Assembly: GCF_014529985.1 (NCBI RefSeq)
Contig: NZ_JACVMU010000008.1
Coordinates: 62,001-126,000 of the forward strand
Direction: 5' to 3'
Source of the DNA: Leucobacter sp. cx-42
GTDB taxonomy: Bacteria; Actinomycetota; Actinomycetes; Actinomycetales; Microbacteriaceae
Length of the DNA stretch: 64,000 bases
A program made the position numbers and the translations under genes. The notes beneath the pieces were generated by a model. It made no database searches and was not told the DNA's origin. It saw nothing but the letters and a program-made list of their open reading frames with translations. Of this stretch, positions 55,377-63,290 are shown in pieces. Within the stretch, counting starts at the first letter, position 1; every line of letters starts with the position of its first letter.

Positions 55377-56552
55377 ATGGGCAATCGCCGCGGAATCATC
55401 GCTGGAGCTGTCGCTGCGGGTGTTGTTGGTGCTGCCGCCATCGGCGGCATCGTTGCTGGCGCAACGGTGCTGGCTCGGCGTGCAGTGGAGGGGGAGCGGC
55501 TCACTGAAGACCCGCTCGAGGTCGTTAACCTTGGCGAGGCACAGGGGCTCCCCGCCGTTGTGCTGCGCGGAGTTGGTGCCGGACTGCGTGGGGATTACAC
55601 GCTGCTTCTCGCACAAGACACGATCCGCGCCCGAGTCGGCAAAGTGCTGGGGCGGGAATCCGGCAACGTCGTTCGTGAACTGCTTGCCGTCGATCGGGGA
55701 GAGCTCCGTCCCGGACTTCGTGGCCGGCTGACTGGTTGGTGGTACGCGGATCCGGCAGAGCTCGGTTTGCGGGTCGAGGAGATCACCTACCCGACAGAGC
55801 TGGGCGATGCGAAGGCATGGGTGATCCGCCCGAAACTGCCACGGAAGAAGCGGTGGGCGGTGCACGTACACGGTCGCGGCGCCGAGCCGGTAGAAACGCT
55901 ACGCGGCGTGCTGCCGCTTGCCCGTGCCGGCGTCACGAGCCTCGTGATTTCGTACCGGGGTGACGAAGGTGCGCCCGCGAGTGCTAACGGGCGCTTTGGC
56001 CTCGGCATTTCTGAGTCCCATGACGTGGACGCTGCGATCGCAGAGGTGCGTCGCCGCGGCGCAGAGCGGGTCACGCTCGTTGGCTGGTCGATGGGCGGTA
56101 CGGCCTGCATGCTGGCGAAGCAGCGGGGTGCACACCGTGACGTGATCGACGGCATCCTGCTTGATTCGCCTGCGCTTGACTGGCCTGACGTGCTGCGAGT
56201 CCATGCTCGCGCAGCTGGCGCTCCCGCGCCGCTCGCTGACATCGGCCTCGAGCTTTTGCGTAACAATGTCGTGAAGTCTGGCGTCGAAGACGGGTTGGAC
56301 GCTGGGTCGCTGGTACCCGAACGATTTGCCCGCGATCTCGATGTGCCGGTGATGATTCAGGCGAGCCGTGGCGATGGCTACGTGCCGAGCGCCGGCGCGG
56401 AACGCCTTGCGCAGCTGCGTCCAGACCTCGTTGAGCTGCGTCTCGTCGACAAAGCAAAGCACGTGCGGCTGTGGAACATGGATCGTGACGGCTGGGAGGA
56501 TGCGGCCTTCCGCTTTGCCTCGACGCTGCCGCGCCCGGCATTCCGCGGCTAG
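55377..56552 (+). CDS. Alpha/beta-hydrolase with N-terminal membrane anchor
   Basis: A 391-residue protein. Residues about 5-33 form one hydrophobic Ala/Gly-rich segment, probably an uncleaved anchor. The alpha/beta-hydrolase domain starts near 130, with HVHGRGAEPVETL (oxyanion side), nucleophile elbow LVGWSMGGTACML near 235-247 and a C-terminal Asp/His pair around RGDGYVPSA and KAKHVRLWN. The substrate is unknown. It may be an esterase or peptidase acting at the membrane. It is divergent from the DUF3000 gene by 82 bases. Confidence 0.82.
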   Translation: MGNRRGIIAGAVAAGVVGAAAIGGIVAGATVLARRAVEGERLTEDPLEVVNLGEAQGLPAVVLRGVGAGLRGDYTLLLAQDTIRARVGKVLGRESGNVVRELLAVDRGELRPGLRGRLTGWWYADPAELGLRVEEITYPTELGDAKAWVIRPKLPRKKRWAVHVHGRGAEPVETLRGVLPLARAGVTSLVISYRGDEGAPASANGRFGLGISESHDVDAAIAEVRRRGAERVTLVGWSMGGTACMLAKQRGAHRDVIDGILLDSPALDWPDVLRVHARAAGAPAPLADIGLELLRNNVVKSGVEDGLDAGSLVPERFARDLDVPVMIQASRGDGYVPSAGAERLAQLRPDLVELRLVDKAKHVRLWNMDRDGWEDAAFRFASTLPRPAFRG

Positions 56553-56616
56553 TCGCTGCGCACGGAACGCTGTCGCGGGTAGTCCTCGGCGGCGCTCCGG
56601 CGCTAGACTTGCAGGG

Positions 56617-57687
56617 ATGTCTGCCAACGAATTGCACAGCACTGCCCGGATCGTAGATCGACGCCCAGCAATCTCAGGAACTGAGCTTGTTGCCTCACTC
56701 GTTCCGCCCCCGCAGTTCGACCACGCCTCCTTCGAGTCGTACCGTCCTGATGACCGTTACCCCTCGCAGGCTGAGGCGCGTGACACTCTTGACGCGTTCT
56801 CGAAGCCTGCAGCTGCCACGCGCAGCGGTGGTGGCGGATTCTTTGGTTTCGGCCGGAAGAAGGACAAGGCGCCAGCTGCGGCCGCTCCTGCGAAGCCCGG
56901 CGTCTACCTTGACGGTGGTTTCGGCGTTGGTAAGACGCACCTGCTCGCGGCGACCTGGCACGCGACCGCTGGTCGCAAGTACTTCGGCACCTTCATCCAG
57001 TTCACCGCGCTCGTCGGCGCGCTTGGGTACGAGGGTGCGCTCAACGTGCTCCGTGGGGCGAAGCTCATCTGCATCGATGAGTTTGAGCTCGATGATCCGG
57101 GTGACACGATGCTCATGACTCGCCTGATCGGTGATCTCACCTCGTCAGGCTCGCGGATCGTCGCCACTTCAAACACCCCGCCCAACGCCCTCGGTGAGGG
57201 CCGTTTTGCGGCTGCAGACTTCATGCGCGAAATCCAGGCAATGTCAGATCGCTTCACCACGATCCGCATCGATGGCGTGGATTACCGCCAGCGCGACCTT
57301 GAGAGCGACGCCATTGCGCTCAGTGATGAGGCGTACCAGTTCGCTGTGGCTGACGCTGCAGCCTCGGGTAACCGCATGACCGATGACGTCTTCGGCGACC
57401 TCATCGAGCATCTCGCGACCGTGCACCCGTCGAGCTATGTCGGCCTGCTGTCGGGCGTTGATGCGCTTGGCATTCGCGACGTGCATGAGATCACTGATCA
57501 GTCGTCGGCACTGCGCTTCGTTGCCTTCATTGACCGTGTCTACGATGCGCAGATTCCCATCAGCGCGACTGGTATCCCGCTCACGAACATCTTCGGCGGC
57601 GGAATGATCGACGGTGGCTACCGTAAGAAATACCAGCGCTGCCAGTCGCGTCTCAACGCGCTGACCGCTGCCACGATCGAAGCGTAG
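56617..57687 (+). CDS. zapE: AFG1-family ATPase, cell division protein ZapE
   Basis: A 356-residue P-loop ATPase. Walker A is GGFGVGKTHLL near residue 110, Walker B is LICIDEFELDD near 150, and the sensor segment SNTPPNALGEGRF follows near 188. An Ala/Lys-rich loop (GFGRKKDKAPAAAA) interrupts the N-terminal part, as in other actinobacterial members. ZapE acts at the division site in other bacteria. The ATG at 56617 (GCAGGG upstream) is used. The preceding gene ends 64 bases before. Confidence 0.9.
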   Translation: MSANELHSTARIVDRRPAISGTELVASLVPPPQFDHASFESYRPDDRYPSQAEARDTLDAFSKPAAATRSGGGGFFGFGRKKDKAPAAAAPAKPGVYLDGGFGVGKTHLLAATWHATAGRKYFGTFIQFTALVGALGYEGALNVLRGAKLICIDEFELDDPGDTMLMTRLIGDLTSSGSRIVATSNTPPNALGEGRFAAADFMREIQAMSDRFTTIRIDGVDYRQRDLESDAIALSDEAYQFAVADAAASGNRMTDDVFGDLIEHLATVHPSSYVGLLSGVDALGIRDVHEITDQSSALRFVAFIDRVYDAQIPISATGIPLTNIFGGGMIDGGYRKKYQRCQSRLNALTAATIEA

Positions 57688-57696
57688 TCTCCCACC

Positions 57697-58311
57697 ATGT
57701 GGACTGATCTCGCTCGGAAGCTCCTCGATATCCTCTTGCCGGGGGAGAAGCGGCGTTCGTCGCGGCCCACCTCGGGGTCTTCCTCGCGACCGACCTCGCG
57801 CACGAGCGCTGGTCAGTCTTCGGGGCGCGGATCAGCCAAGCCCGGTCCCAGCCCGCGTTCGCACGCAGATACCGCGGTCGATACTCACGTTCCCGGTCGG
57901 GACGGCGACGCAGACAGCATTACGCGTGATCTGACGCCGGCTGAAGCCAAGTCGCTGCGATTCGAGTATTCGCCGCGGCGCGACGGTGACCCCGATCCTG
58001 GTGAAGTCGTCTGGACGTGGGTGCCCTACGCCGAGAACGATGGGCGAGGAAAGGATCGTCCCGTCCTGATTCTCGGACGCGTGAGCGCCACCGCGCTCGC
58101 TGGCTGCTATCTCAGCACCAAGCAGCATCGAGATTTCGTGCCGGTGGGAACTGGTGGCTGGGATCCGCAGCATCGCCCAAGCTATCTTTCGCCCGAACGT
58201 CTCTTGCGCGTGACCCACTCGGGCATGCGCCGCGAGGGGCATGAGATCGATCGCGAAACGTTTATCGCGGCAGCTACAGTTGTGGCCCGCACCCACCACC
58301 TGCGCGGTTAG
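57697..58311 (+). CDS. PemK/MazF-fold protein
   Basis: A 204-residue protein. The first 90 residues are Ser/Arg/Pro-rich and disordered. Residues about 100-204 fit the PemK/MazF barrel, with PGEVVWTWVPYAENDGRGKD and RPVLILGRVSAT, then the Thr/Ser-containing strand near TGGWD. True MazF is an mRNA endoribonuclease with a cognate antitoxin. None is encoded beside this gene. The gene follows zapE by nine bases, a housekeeping context, so it is more likely a chromosomal member with another task. Confidence 0.75.
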   Translation: MWTDLARKLLDILLPGEKRRSSRPTSGSSSRPTSRTSAGQSSGRGSAKPGPSPRSHADTAVDTHVPGRDGDADSITRDLTPAEAKSLRFEYSPRRDGDPDPGEVVWTWVPYAENDGRGKDRPVLILGRVSATALAGCYLSTKQHRDFVPVGTGGWDPQHRPSYLSPERLLRVTHSGMRREGHEIDRETFIAAATVVARTHHLRG

Positions 58312-58340
58312 TGCGGGCCACTCCGACTCACAGTTGATCG

Positions 58341-59129
58341 CTACATTGTGGTGATTTCGCCGCGGTTTGGTGCCTGAATGTCGGTGTCTTCGCCCCACTT
58401 GCTGTAGTCAAGGGTCGAGATGCCTGTGCCAAGATCCATGATGATGCGGCGCGGCAGGTCATCTGGACCAACGTACAGCTTGTACTCGACGCTCTTGCCG
58501 AGCGCGAGGAGTTCCTCGGGGCCGATCGCCTCGATCTGTCCGGTACTCGTGAGGAGCTTCTCCGGATCAAGTGCGAGCGTGTACTCGGTCGTCTGTACGC
58601 CATCGATCTTCTCGCCGCCACCCGTCTTCGTGAGCGACTGCAGGGCGCCCTCAAACGCCGCAAATTGAGCGGCCGGGTCAGTCTGCGCGGTGAGGTCGTC
58701 GATATTCAGTGCGCCAGACTGGTCTTCCGAGACTTCAACCCACTTGTCTGCGGTGAGCTCACCGAGTGACATGTAGACCTTGCCCTTGACGAGCTTGAGC
58801 TCAGCCGTCGTCGAAGTCTGCTCATCGACGGGCATGTCCATGAGCATGTGCATGCGTAGGTCGTTGGAATTCTCCGAGAACTCCATGTCGGCGCTCGCAG
58901 TGATTGTCGACCCCTGGCCCTCAATCTTGGTTTCCAGGTGGGCGGATCCCGAGCGCAGCTGTGCTGCGCTGATCCGCGTGACAAAGTTCTCGGCGGTGAG
59001 GTCGGTGCCGATCTCGGCCTCGGAGACAGTGTCTGCGGGGCTTGTGCCTGCGCCGGAGCAGCCAGTGAGGCTCAGGCCAGCAACGAGGGCGAGGGACGCG
59101 AACACAGTGCGTTTCTTGAAAGAAGCCAT
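58341..59129 (-). CDS. LppX/LprAFG-like lipoprotein
   Basis: A 262-residue lipoprotein. The n-region MASFKKR, a hydrophobic core and lipobox LTGC give lipidated Cys24. The mature part resembles LprG/LppX-like carriers: repeated beta strands (TITASADMEFSENSNDLRMH, LVKGKVYMSLGEL) and the end segment PRRIIMDLGTGISTLDYS. Such proteins carry acylated lipids in the cell envelope of related bacteria, and this is an inference from shape. It is convergent with the PemK-type gene, with only 29 bases between them. Confidence 0.82.
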   Translation of the reverse strand: MASFKKRTVFASLALVAGLSLTGCSGAGTSPADTVSEAEIGTDLTAENFVTRISAAQLRSGSAHLETKIEGQGSTITASADMEFSENSNDLRMHMLMDMPVDEQTSTTAELKLVKGKVYMSLGELTADKWVEVSEDQSGALNIDDLTAQTDPAAQFAAFEGALQSLTKTGGGEKIDGVQTTEYTLALDPEKLLTSTGQIEAIGPEELLALGKSVEYKLYVGPDDLPRRIIMDLGTGISTLDYSKWGEDTDIQAPNRGEITTM

Positions 59130-59253
59130 GTGCGTAAGTGTATTGGGGCGCGGTTGGGCTGAGCTGGGTGTGCTGTGGTTTGGTCGCTTGGTTGTGTTGC
59201 GTGCTGCCGCGTGCGCTGCGTGCTGCCCGGTCCGCCGGAGATATGTAATCGGC

Positions 59254-59306
59254 CGTCAATATGCTGTTTGGAGTCGAATTCACCATATTTTCGGCAGAAC
59301 GCATAT
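59254..59306 (-). repeat. Dispersed imperfect palindrome, family 2, copy B
   Basis: On the minus strand it starts ATATGCGTTCTGCCGAAAAT and ends CTCCAAACAGCATATTGACG. It matches copy A at 49.8 kb at 41 of 53 positions in the opposite orientation. On the plus strand a further AGATATG unit upstream (59239-59245) mirrors the AGATATGC at its far end, so the whole 59.24-59.31 kb stretch is an imperfect palindrome. Confidence 0.6.
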
Positions 59307-59385
59307 CTACGGAAAGCTCGGCCGGTCTGTAAGCAGGGAGCATCTACCGAAACAACAACACCGCACAATAGGCATTGCTTTGGGC

Positions 59386-59688
59386 TTATCCGTGATTACC
59401 TGGGAACGCTGGCCGCATTTGGATGTAGGTATTCGAGCTGCGTTGGTGCGCATCAATCTGCGGCACCAAGCGCCGAAAGTGCTCCGATGCGCAATGGAGA
59501 TCGAGGGCCTCACGATCTGGCCACTCTTCAACGAAGATGAAGTGCCCGGGATCCTCATCATCGATGAAGAGTTCGTAGGAAACGTTGAGCGGTTCCGCCC
59601 GCGTTAGCTCGACGAGCTCACGGTAAAGCGGCAGCACGATATCAATAGCATCGGGCCGGATGAAGTCCTGGGCAATCATTTTCAGCAT
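59386..59688 (-). CDS. Antibiotic biosynthesis monooxygenase (ABM)-fold protein
   Basis: A 100-residue protein of the ABM family of small dimeric alpha/beta-barrel proteins, often quinol monooxygenases. The typical middle segment is ELFIDDEDPGHFIFVEEWPD near residues 37-57, followed by ALDLHCASEHFRRLVPQI. GAGG lies five bases before the ATG at 59688. In-frame sequence upstream to 59730 lacks a start with a site. No pathway context is given by neighbours. Confidence 0.82.
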   Translation of the reverse strand: MLKMIAQDFIRPDAIDIVLPLYRELVELTRAEPLNVSYELFIDDEDPGHFIFVEEWPDREALDLHCASEHFRRLVPQIDAHQRSSNTYIQMRPAFPGNHG

Positions 59689-59839
59689 GATGACCTCAGT
59701 CTCGCAGGATTTCCTGACGCAAGCAGCCAAATGTTTCCGTGACCTGGCGGGTTCTGTCTGGAACTGCCGGAAGCCGCTTCGAAACAGGCGTGTTCACCCG
59801 TGGATGCAAACGCTAGCCGAGGCCTGCGGGTCGCTGAAG

Positions 59840-59875
59840 AAACAAGAAAACCCCCGGTCAAAGGACCGGGGGTTT
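59840..59875 (-). terminator. Intrinsic terminator after tRNA-Val(GAC)
   Basis: A 12 bp stem (59848-59859 with 59864-59875), loop of four, followed on the minus strand by TTTTCTTGTTTC. Confidence 0.88.
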
Positions 59876-59880
59876 GTCTG

Positions 59881-59952
59881 TGCGCGATACTGGGATCGAA
59901 CCAGTGACCCCTTCCGTGTCAGGGAAGTGCGCTACCGCTGCGCCAATCGCGC
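59881..59952 (-). tRNA. tRNA-Val (anticodon GAC)
   Basis: Minus-strand cloverleaf: acceptor GCGCGAT/ATCGCGC, D-stem GCGC/GCGC, anticodon stem CTTCC/GGAAG with loop CTGACAC (anticodon GAC), T-arm with GGTTCGATCCC. Discriminator A. CCA is not encoded. It lies 62 bases downstream of a tRNA-Gly in the same direction and may share its transcript. Confidence 0.96.
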
Positions 59953-60013
59953 CAATGTTATTGGCGAGTCTCGCGTGAGACTCAAGAGAATAATCAGTAA
60001 ACCTGTTCATTCA

Positions 60014-60097
60014 GAGCGGATGACGAGATTCGAACTCGCGACCCTCACCTTGGCAAGGTGATGCGCTACCAGCTGCGCTACATCCGCATGTCATTCA
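60014..60097. repeat. 84 bp direct repeat, left copy (tRNA-Gly)
   Basis: Identical over 84 bases to 60992-61075. It covers the whole tRNA-Gly gene and ten bases of leader. Beyond the perfect part, similarity continues weakly through the upstream promoter region. Confidence 0.9.
60015..60087 (-). tRNA. tRNA-Gly (anticodon GCC), copy 1
   Basis: Minus-strand cloverleaf with acceptor GCGGATG/CATCCGC, anticodon stem TCACC/GGTGA and loop TTGCCAA (anticodon GCC), T-arm AGTTCGAATCT. Discriminator T, no encoded CCA. It is identical to copy 2 at 60993-61065. TATAGT (60131-60136) upstream may be its -10. Confidence 0.96.
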
Positions 60098-60321
60098 GGC
60101 CTTCGTTTCCGTTGCCCTGCGACTTGAATAACTATAGAGGGCATATGGAGGGTGCGCACAATTAGGCCAAATTCGGGCGCGTCGCAGAACGTGCCATTGG
60201 TGAAAGGAACAACGGGGTCTATGGGGGTTCCTTGTCTTGTGTGAGTATTGAGAAGAGGGAGAGATTGCGCGCGCACGACGCACGACGCACGGCCCCGACC
60301 GGTGCGTGCGAGGAGGCATTC

Positions 60322-60921
60322 ATGAGTACTGCACGGTTGCAAGTGGTCTTGGCGCGCACACATGTGTGGGTGCCGGTGGCACTGTTGTTGCTCGCCACAG
60401 TAGTGAGCAACGCCCCGCGACAATTCGGAGAAATCTCGTATTGGATAAGCGTTGCACTGACTACTGCTGGTTTGGGTGCCATTGCTATTTCGGGCTACTT
60501 TCGCAAAGGACTGCTCGGCGCAATGCCCGCGGCCGCGGCGCTATTTTTGGTTTTCGCGTTGTGGCCCGTCTATAGCGGTCTGGTGAGCCTCGCGATTGAT
60601 CCAATGAAGCCAAATCGAAGTTATGCGGTCGTGTTTGCCTTGGCGCTTCTTACCGGGTTCGTTGCCATGGTGCTCGCTTGGAAGGCGCAAGTGGCTCCTC
60701 GGCACGCTCAGTTCATTGCCTGCGCGCTGTTTGGGTCACTGCTTGGATGCCTGGCTTTCGGCTGGGTGCTGAATTTCGCTGGTATTGATCTTCTGGGCGG
60801 CCTGGGTGCGTTTTTAGTCTTCGCCCAAACTGTTCTCTACGGGGCAATATTGGTGGGCCTGAGCGTGATGATCGTGTGGCATGAACTTGCGCACTTAGAT
60901 GAAGGGGGAGCACTGCCGTAA
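60322..60921 (+). CDS. Unrecognised integral membrane protein
   Basis: A 199-residue protein with five to six hydrophobic segments (near residues 14-32, 40-58, 64-85, 100-117, 128-150 and 158-182) and a short C-terminal cytosolic tail. I know no family for it. GAGGAGG lies five bases before the ATG at 60322, and in-frame upstream starts have none. Its codon use is less GC-rich at third positions than that of the neighbours. It sits between two identical tRNA-Gly genes and is transcribed against them, which suggests it came with the duplication or was inserted between them. Confidence 0.65.
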   Translation: MSTARLQVVLARTHVWVPVALLLLATVVSNAPRQFGEISYWISVALTTAGLGAIAISGYFRKGLLGAMPAAAALFLVFALWPVYSGLVSLAIDPMKPNRSYAVVFALALLTGFVAMVLAWKAQVAPRHAQFIACALFGSLLGCLAFGWVLNFAGIDLLGGLGAFLVFAQTVLYGAILVGLSVMIVWHELAHLDEGGALP

Positions 60922-60951
60922 GCGCCCGCCGTGCCGCCCGGAACGGCCGCG

Positions 60952-60987
60952 AGTAAACGAAAAAGCGCCTGGGTTTCCCTAGGCGCT
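60952..60987 (-). terminator. Intrinsic terminator after tRNA-Gly copy 2
   Basis: AGCGCCT/AGGCGCT (60964-60970 with 60981-60987) with additional GGG/CCC pairing, followed on the minus strand by TTTTTCGTTT. Confidence 0.8.
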
Positions 60988-60991
60988 GTCC

Positions 60992-61075
60992 GAGCGGATG
61001 ACGAGATTCGAACTCGCGACCCTCACCTTGGCAAGGTGATGCGCTACCAGCTGCGCTACATCCGCATGTCATTCA
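60992..61075. repeat. 84 bp direct repeat, right copy (tRNA-Gly)
   Basis: Second copy of the perfect 84 bp repeat. The spacing between copies is 894 bases and the intervening DNA holds one membrane protein gene and one terminator. Confidence 0.9.
60993..61065 (-). tRNA. tRNA-Gly (anticodon GCC), copy 2
   Basis: Same sequence and cloverleaf as copy 1. It has its own terminator at 60952-60987. CATAGT (61108-61113) with the following TTATTGAGTCGCA resembles the upstream region of copy 1. Confidence 0.96.
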
Positions 61076-61238
61076 AGTTGCTGTTTCCGGCGCCTTGCGA
61101 CTCAATAACTATGCCGCACATCACCCCACTCTGCCTAATTGGCGCTGGGTTTCGGCGCGTCGCCCTATGGCTGCAGCGTACGGTTGCGGCTGATCGTTCT
61201 TGATCCGCCAATCACCTCTGGTCGCGCAAAATCTCGCG

Positions 61239-62351
61239 TTATGCTCGCCGGTATTCCGCGGTAATTGGGCACTCGAACGGGTCGCGTGCGGCGAGGCCTA
61301 CGCGGTTCAGGTACTCAATGACAATCGCATATGAGCGGATCAGTGAGGTCTCGGTGTATGGGACGTTGAGGGTCGCGCAGTGCTCTCGGACGATGAGACG
61401 CGCCTTCGCGAGGTGAGGTCGCGCCATGCTGGGGAACAGGTGATGTTCCACCTGGTAATTCAGCCCGCCCATGAGGATCGTCGCCCACCAGCCGCCGCGA
61501 ATGTTGCGCGAGGTGCGTACCTGCTTGGAGAAGAAGTCGAGCTTCGCATCGTGCGCGATGATCGGCATGCCTTTGTGGTTGGGGGCAAAGGAAGCGCCCA
61601 TAAGGAGGCCGAATACGGCAAGCTGCACGCCAAGGAAAGCGAATGCCATTCCGAGTGGCAAGAACCAGAACAGGGGAACAAGGAACAGCGTGAATCGTGC
61701 GGCAATGATGCTGAGCTCTGTCCAGCGCCCGCGCACCTGACCCTTGCTCATGAGGTGACGCAGACTGTGTAGGTGCAGGTTGATTCCCTCCAAAGTGAGT
61801 AGAGGGAAGAAGAACCAGCCTTGACGTTGAGTGATTGCGCGACGGAGCCCGGTGGCTGAGACGGCATCTTCCTCAATGAAGGAGATGGTGTCGACTTCAA
61901 TGTCAGGGTCTTTACCGACGCGGTTCGGGTTGGAGTGATGGCGGGTGTGCTTCGAGTCCCACCAGGAATAGCTGAGACCGATTGAGCCGGCGAGAATGCG
62001 CGCTAGCCGGTCGTTCGCTGGCCCCAGTCGGAGAATCTGACGATGCGCTGCTTCGTGAGTAAGGAAGGCGATCTGAGTGAAGATGATTCCCAAGCCGGCT
62101 GCGATCAGTAACTGGAACCAACTGGTGCCGAGAAGAATGAACCCGGTGACGGCGCCACCCAGTGCGACGAGAATCGCGCCTGCGACAAGAGCATAGAACC
62201 AGTATGCGCGGCGCAGGAGTCCCGCGTCGCGTACCGTTTGTGACACCTGCGTGTAAGCGCGCGCAATTGGCGGGAAATCGCCGCTGTTCGCGCGCGTGGG
62301 TCGATACATCTCGCGAGCACTTGGGGTTGGCTGAGTATGGGTAGCCGTCAT
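61239..62351 (-). CDS. Fatty acid desaturase
   Basis: A 370-residue membrane-bound di-iron desaturase. The three His boxes are HEAAH near residue 100, HTRHH near 137 and the C-terminal QVEHHLFPSM near 307. About four transmembrane helices are visible (two near 50-95, two near 195-245). It introduces double bonds in acyl chains of membrane lipids, with position not readable. AGGTG precedes the ATG at 62351 by eight bases. Upstream in-frame codons lack sites. Confidence 0.9.
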   Translation of the reverse strand: MTATHTQPTPSAREMYRPTRANSGDFPPIARAYTQVSQTVRDAGLLRRAYWFYALVAGAILVALGGAVTGFILLGTSWFQLLIAAGLGIIFTQIAFLTHEAAHRQILRLGPANDRLARILAGSIGLSYSWWDSKHTRHHSNPNRVGKDPDIEVDTISFIEEDAVSATGLRRAITQRQGWFFFPLLTLEGINLHLHSLRHLMSKGQVRGRWTELSIIAARFTLFLVPLFWFLPLGMAFAFLGVQLAVFGLLMGASFAPNHKGMPIIAHDAKLDFFSKQVRTSRNIRGGWWATILMGGLNYQVEHHLFPSMARPHLAKARLIVREHCATLNVPYTETSLIRSYAIVIEYLNRVGLAARDPFECPITAEYRRA

Positions 62352-62584
62352 TGGCGACACCTGCTTCCGTGGCGGATCGAACCGAGGTGATCCTGGTAAA
62401 GCTACTGGCAGATGCCGCTCGCTGAGGCTCAACCTACTATGCAAAGCATGCAGGAAGCTGCATGCTTGATCTATCAGGGAGAAGGCTTCAGGGGTCGCGG
62501 CGAAATAGGCGGATCGAGCCAGACGGTGAAGCTGACTTGAAGAAAAATGACAGGTCGTGTAAGAGAAGCCCTTGAGCGTGCGGT

Positions 62585-62640
62585 AAGATAGTGGGCACTT
62601 CAGCTTTTCTTTAATGACCGTCCAGTGAGGCGGAGAAGGG
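62585..62640 (+). promoter_or_regulatory. Candidate pyrR promoter and PyrR-binding RNA loop
   Basis: TAAGAT (62585-62590) is a fair -10. In the leader, GTCCAGTGAGGCGGAGAAGG (62620-62639) matches the known PyrR target loop (UCCAGAGAGGCU...AAG) and runs directly into the Shine-Dalgarno sequence GGGAGG. PyrR with UMP bound here would block translation initiation, as reported for mycobacterial pyr genes. Confidence 0.7.
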
Positions 62641-62650
62641 AGGCTCGATT

Positions 62651-63202
62651 ATGGGTACGCGAATTGTGCTTGAAAGTGCTGATATTTCGCGGGCGCTGAC
62701 TCGAATCTCGCACGAAATCGTCGAGGCCAACAAGGGTGTTTCCGGTCTTGTGCTTGTAGGCATTCCTACGCGCGGCAGCATTCTGGCGCAGCGTATTGCT
62801 GCCATCATTTCGCGCATTTCCGGTGTTGAGATTCCCACCGCGACGCTCGATGTGACGATGTATCGCGATGATTTGGCCGGCAAGCCCACCTTGTCGCCGC
62901 AATCAAGCGAGATGCCAATTGACGGCATTGACGGTGCAACGGTCGTTCTGGTGGATGACGTGCTCTTTTCTGGTCGAACCGTACGTGCGGCGCTCGATGC
63001 GCTCAACGACTATGGCCGTCCACGAGCAGTTCGATTGGCGACCTTGATCGACCGCGGTCACCGAGAACTCCCGATTCGTGCTGATTTCATCGGAAAGAAC
63101 CTTCCGAGCGCCAAGCAAGAACGTATTTCAGTGCGACTCACAGAGCATGACGGCGTTGACGAGGTTGCCATCTCTGCAGGCGACACACGCCCTCTCGCAT
63201 GA
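62651..63202 (+). CDS. pyrR: Bifunctional pyr operon regulator/uracil phosphoribosyltransferase
   Basis: A 183-residue PyrR. The PRPP-binding motif is [20 protein letters not shown] near residues 98-117, preceded by [14 protein letters not shown] near 37-50. It senses UMP and binds leader RNA, and has uracil phosphoribosyltransferase activity in other species. GGGAGG lies seven bases before the ATG. The next gene is carA, 88 bases downstream. The usual pyrB and pyrC are not between them. Confidence 0.94.
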   Translation: MGTRIVLESADISRALTRISHEIVEANKGVSGLVLVGIPTRGSILAQRIAAIISRISGVEIPTATLDVTMYRDDLAGKPTLSPQSSEMPIDGIDGATVVLVDDVLFSGRTVRAALDALNDYGRPRAVRLATLIDRGHRELPIRADFIGKNLPSAKQERISVRLTEHDGVDEVAISAGDTRPLA

Positions 63203-63290
63203 ACCGCATGCGAGGAACCAAGATTTTCGGCTCTGGAACTTCAGAGACGAAGCACTCAACCATTTGTAAAGACCAGACCCAGGAGGACGC

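Noticed and set aside
61239-61772. Open frame opposite the fatty acid desaturase
   Set aside because: Antisense shadow. The desaturase has three intact His boxes on the other strand.
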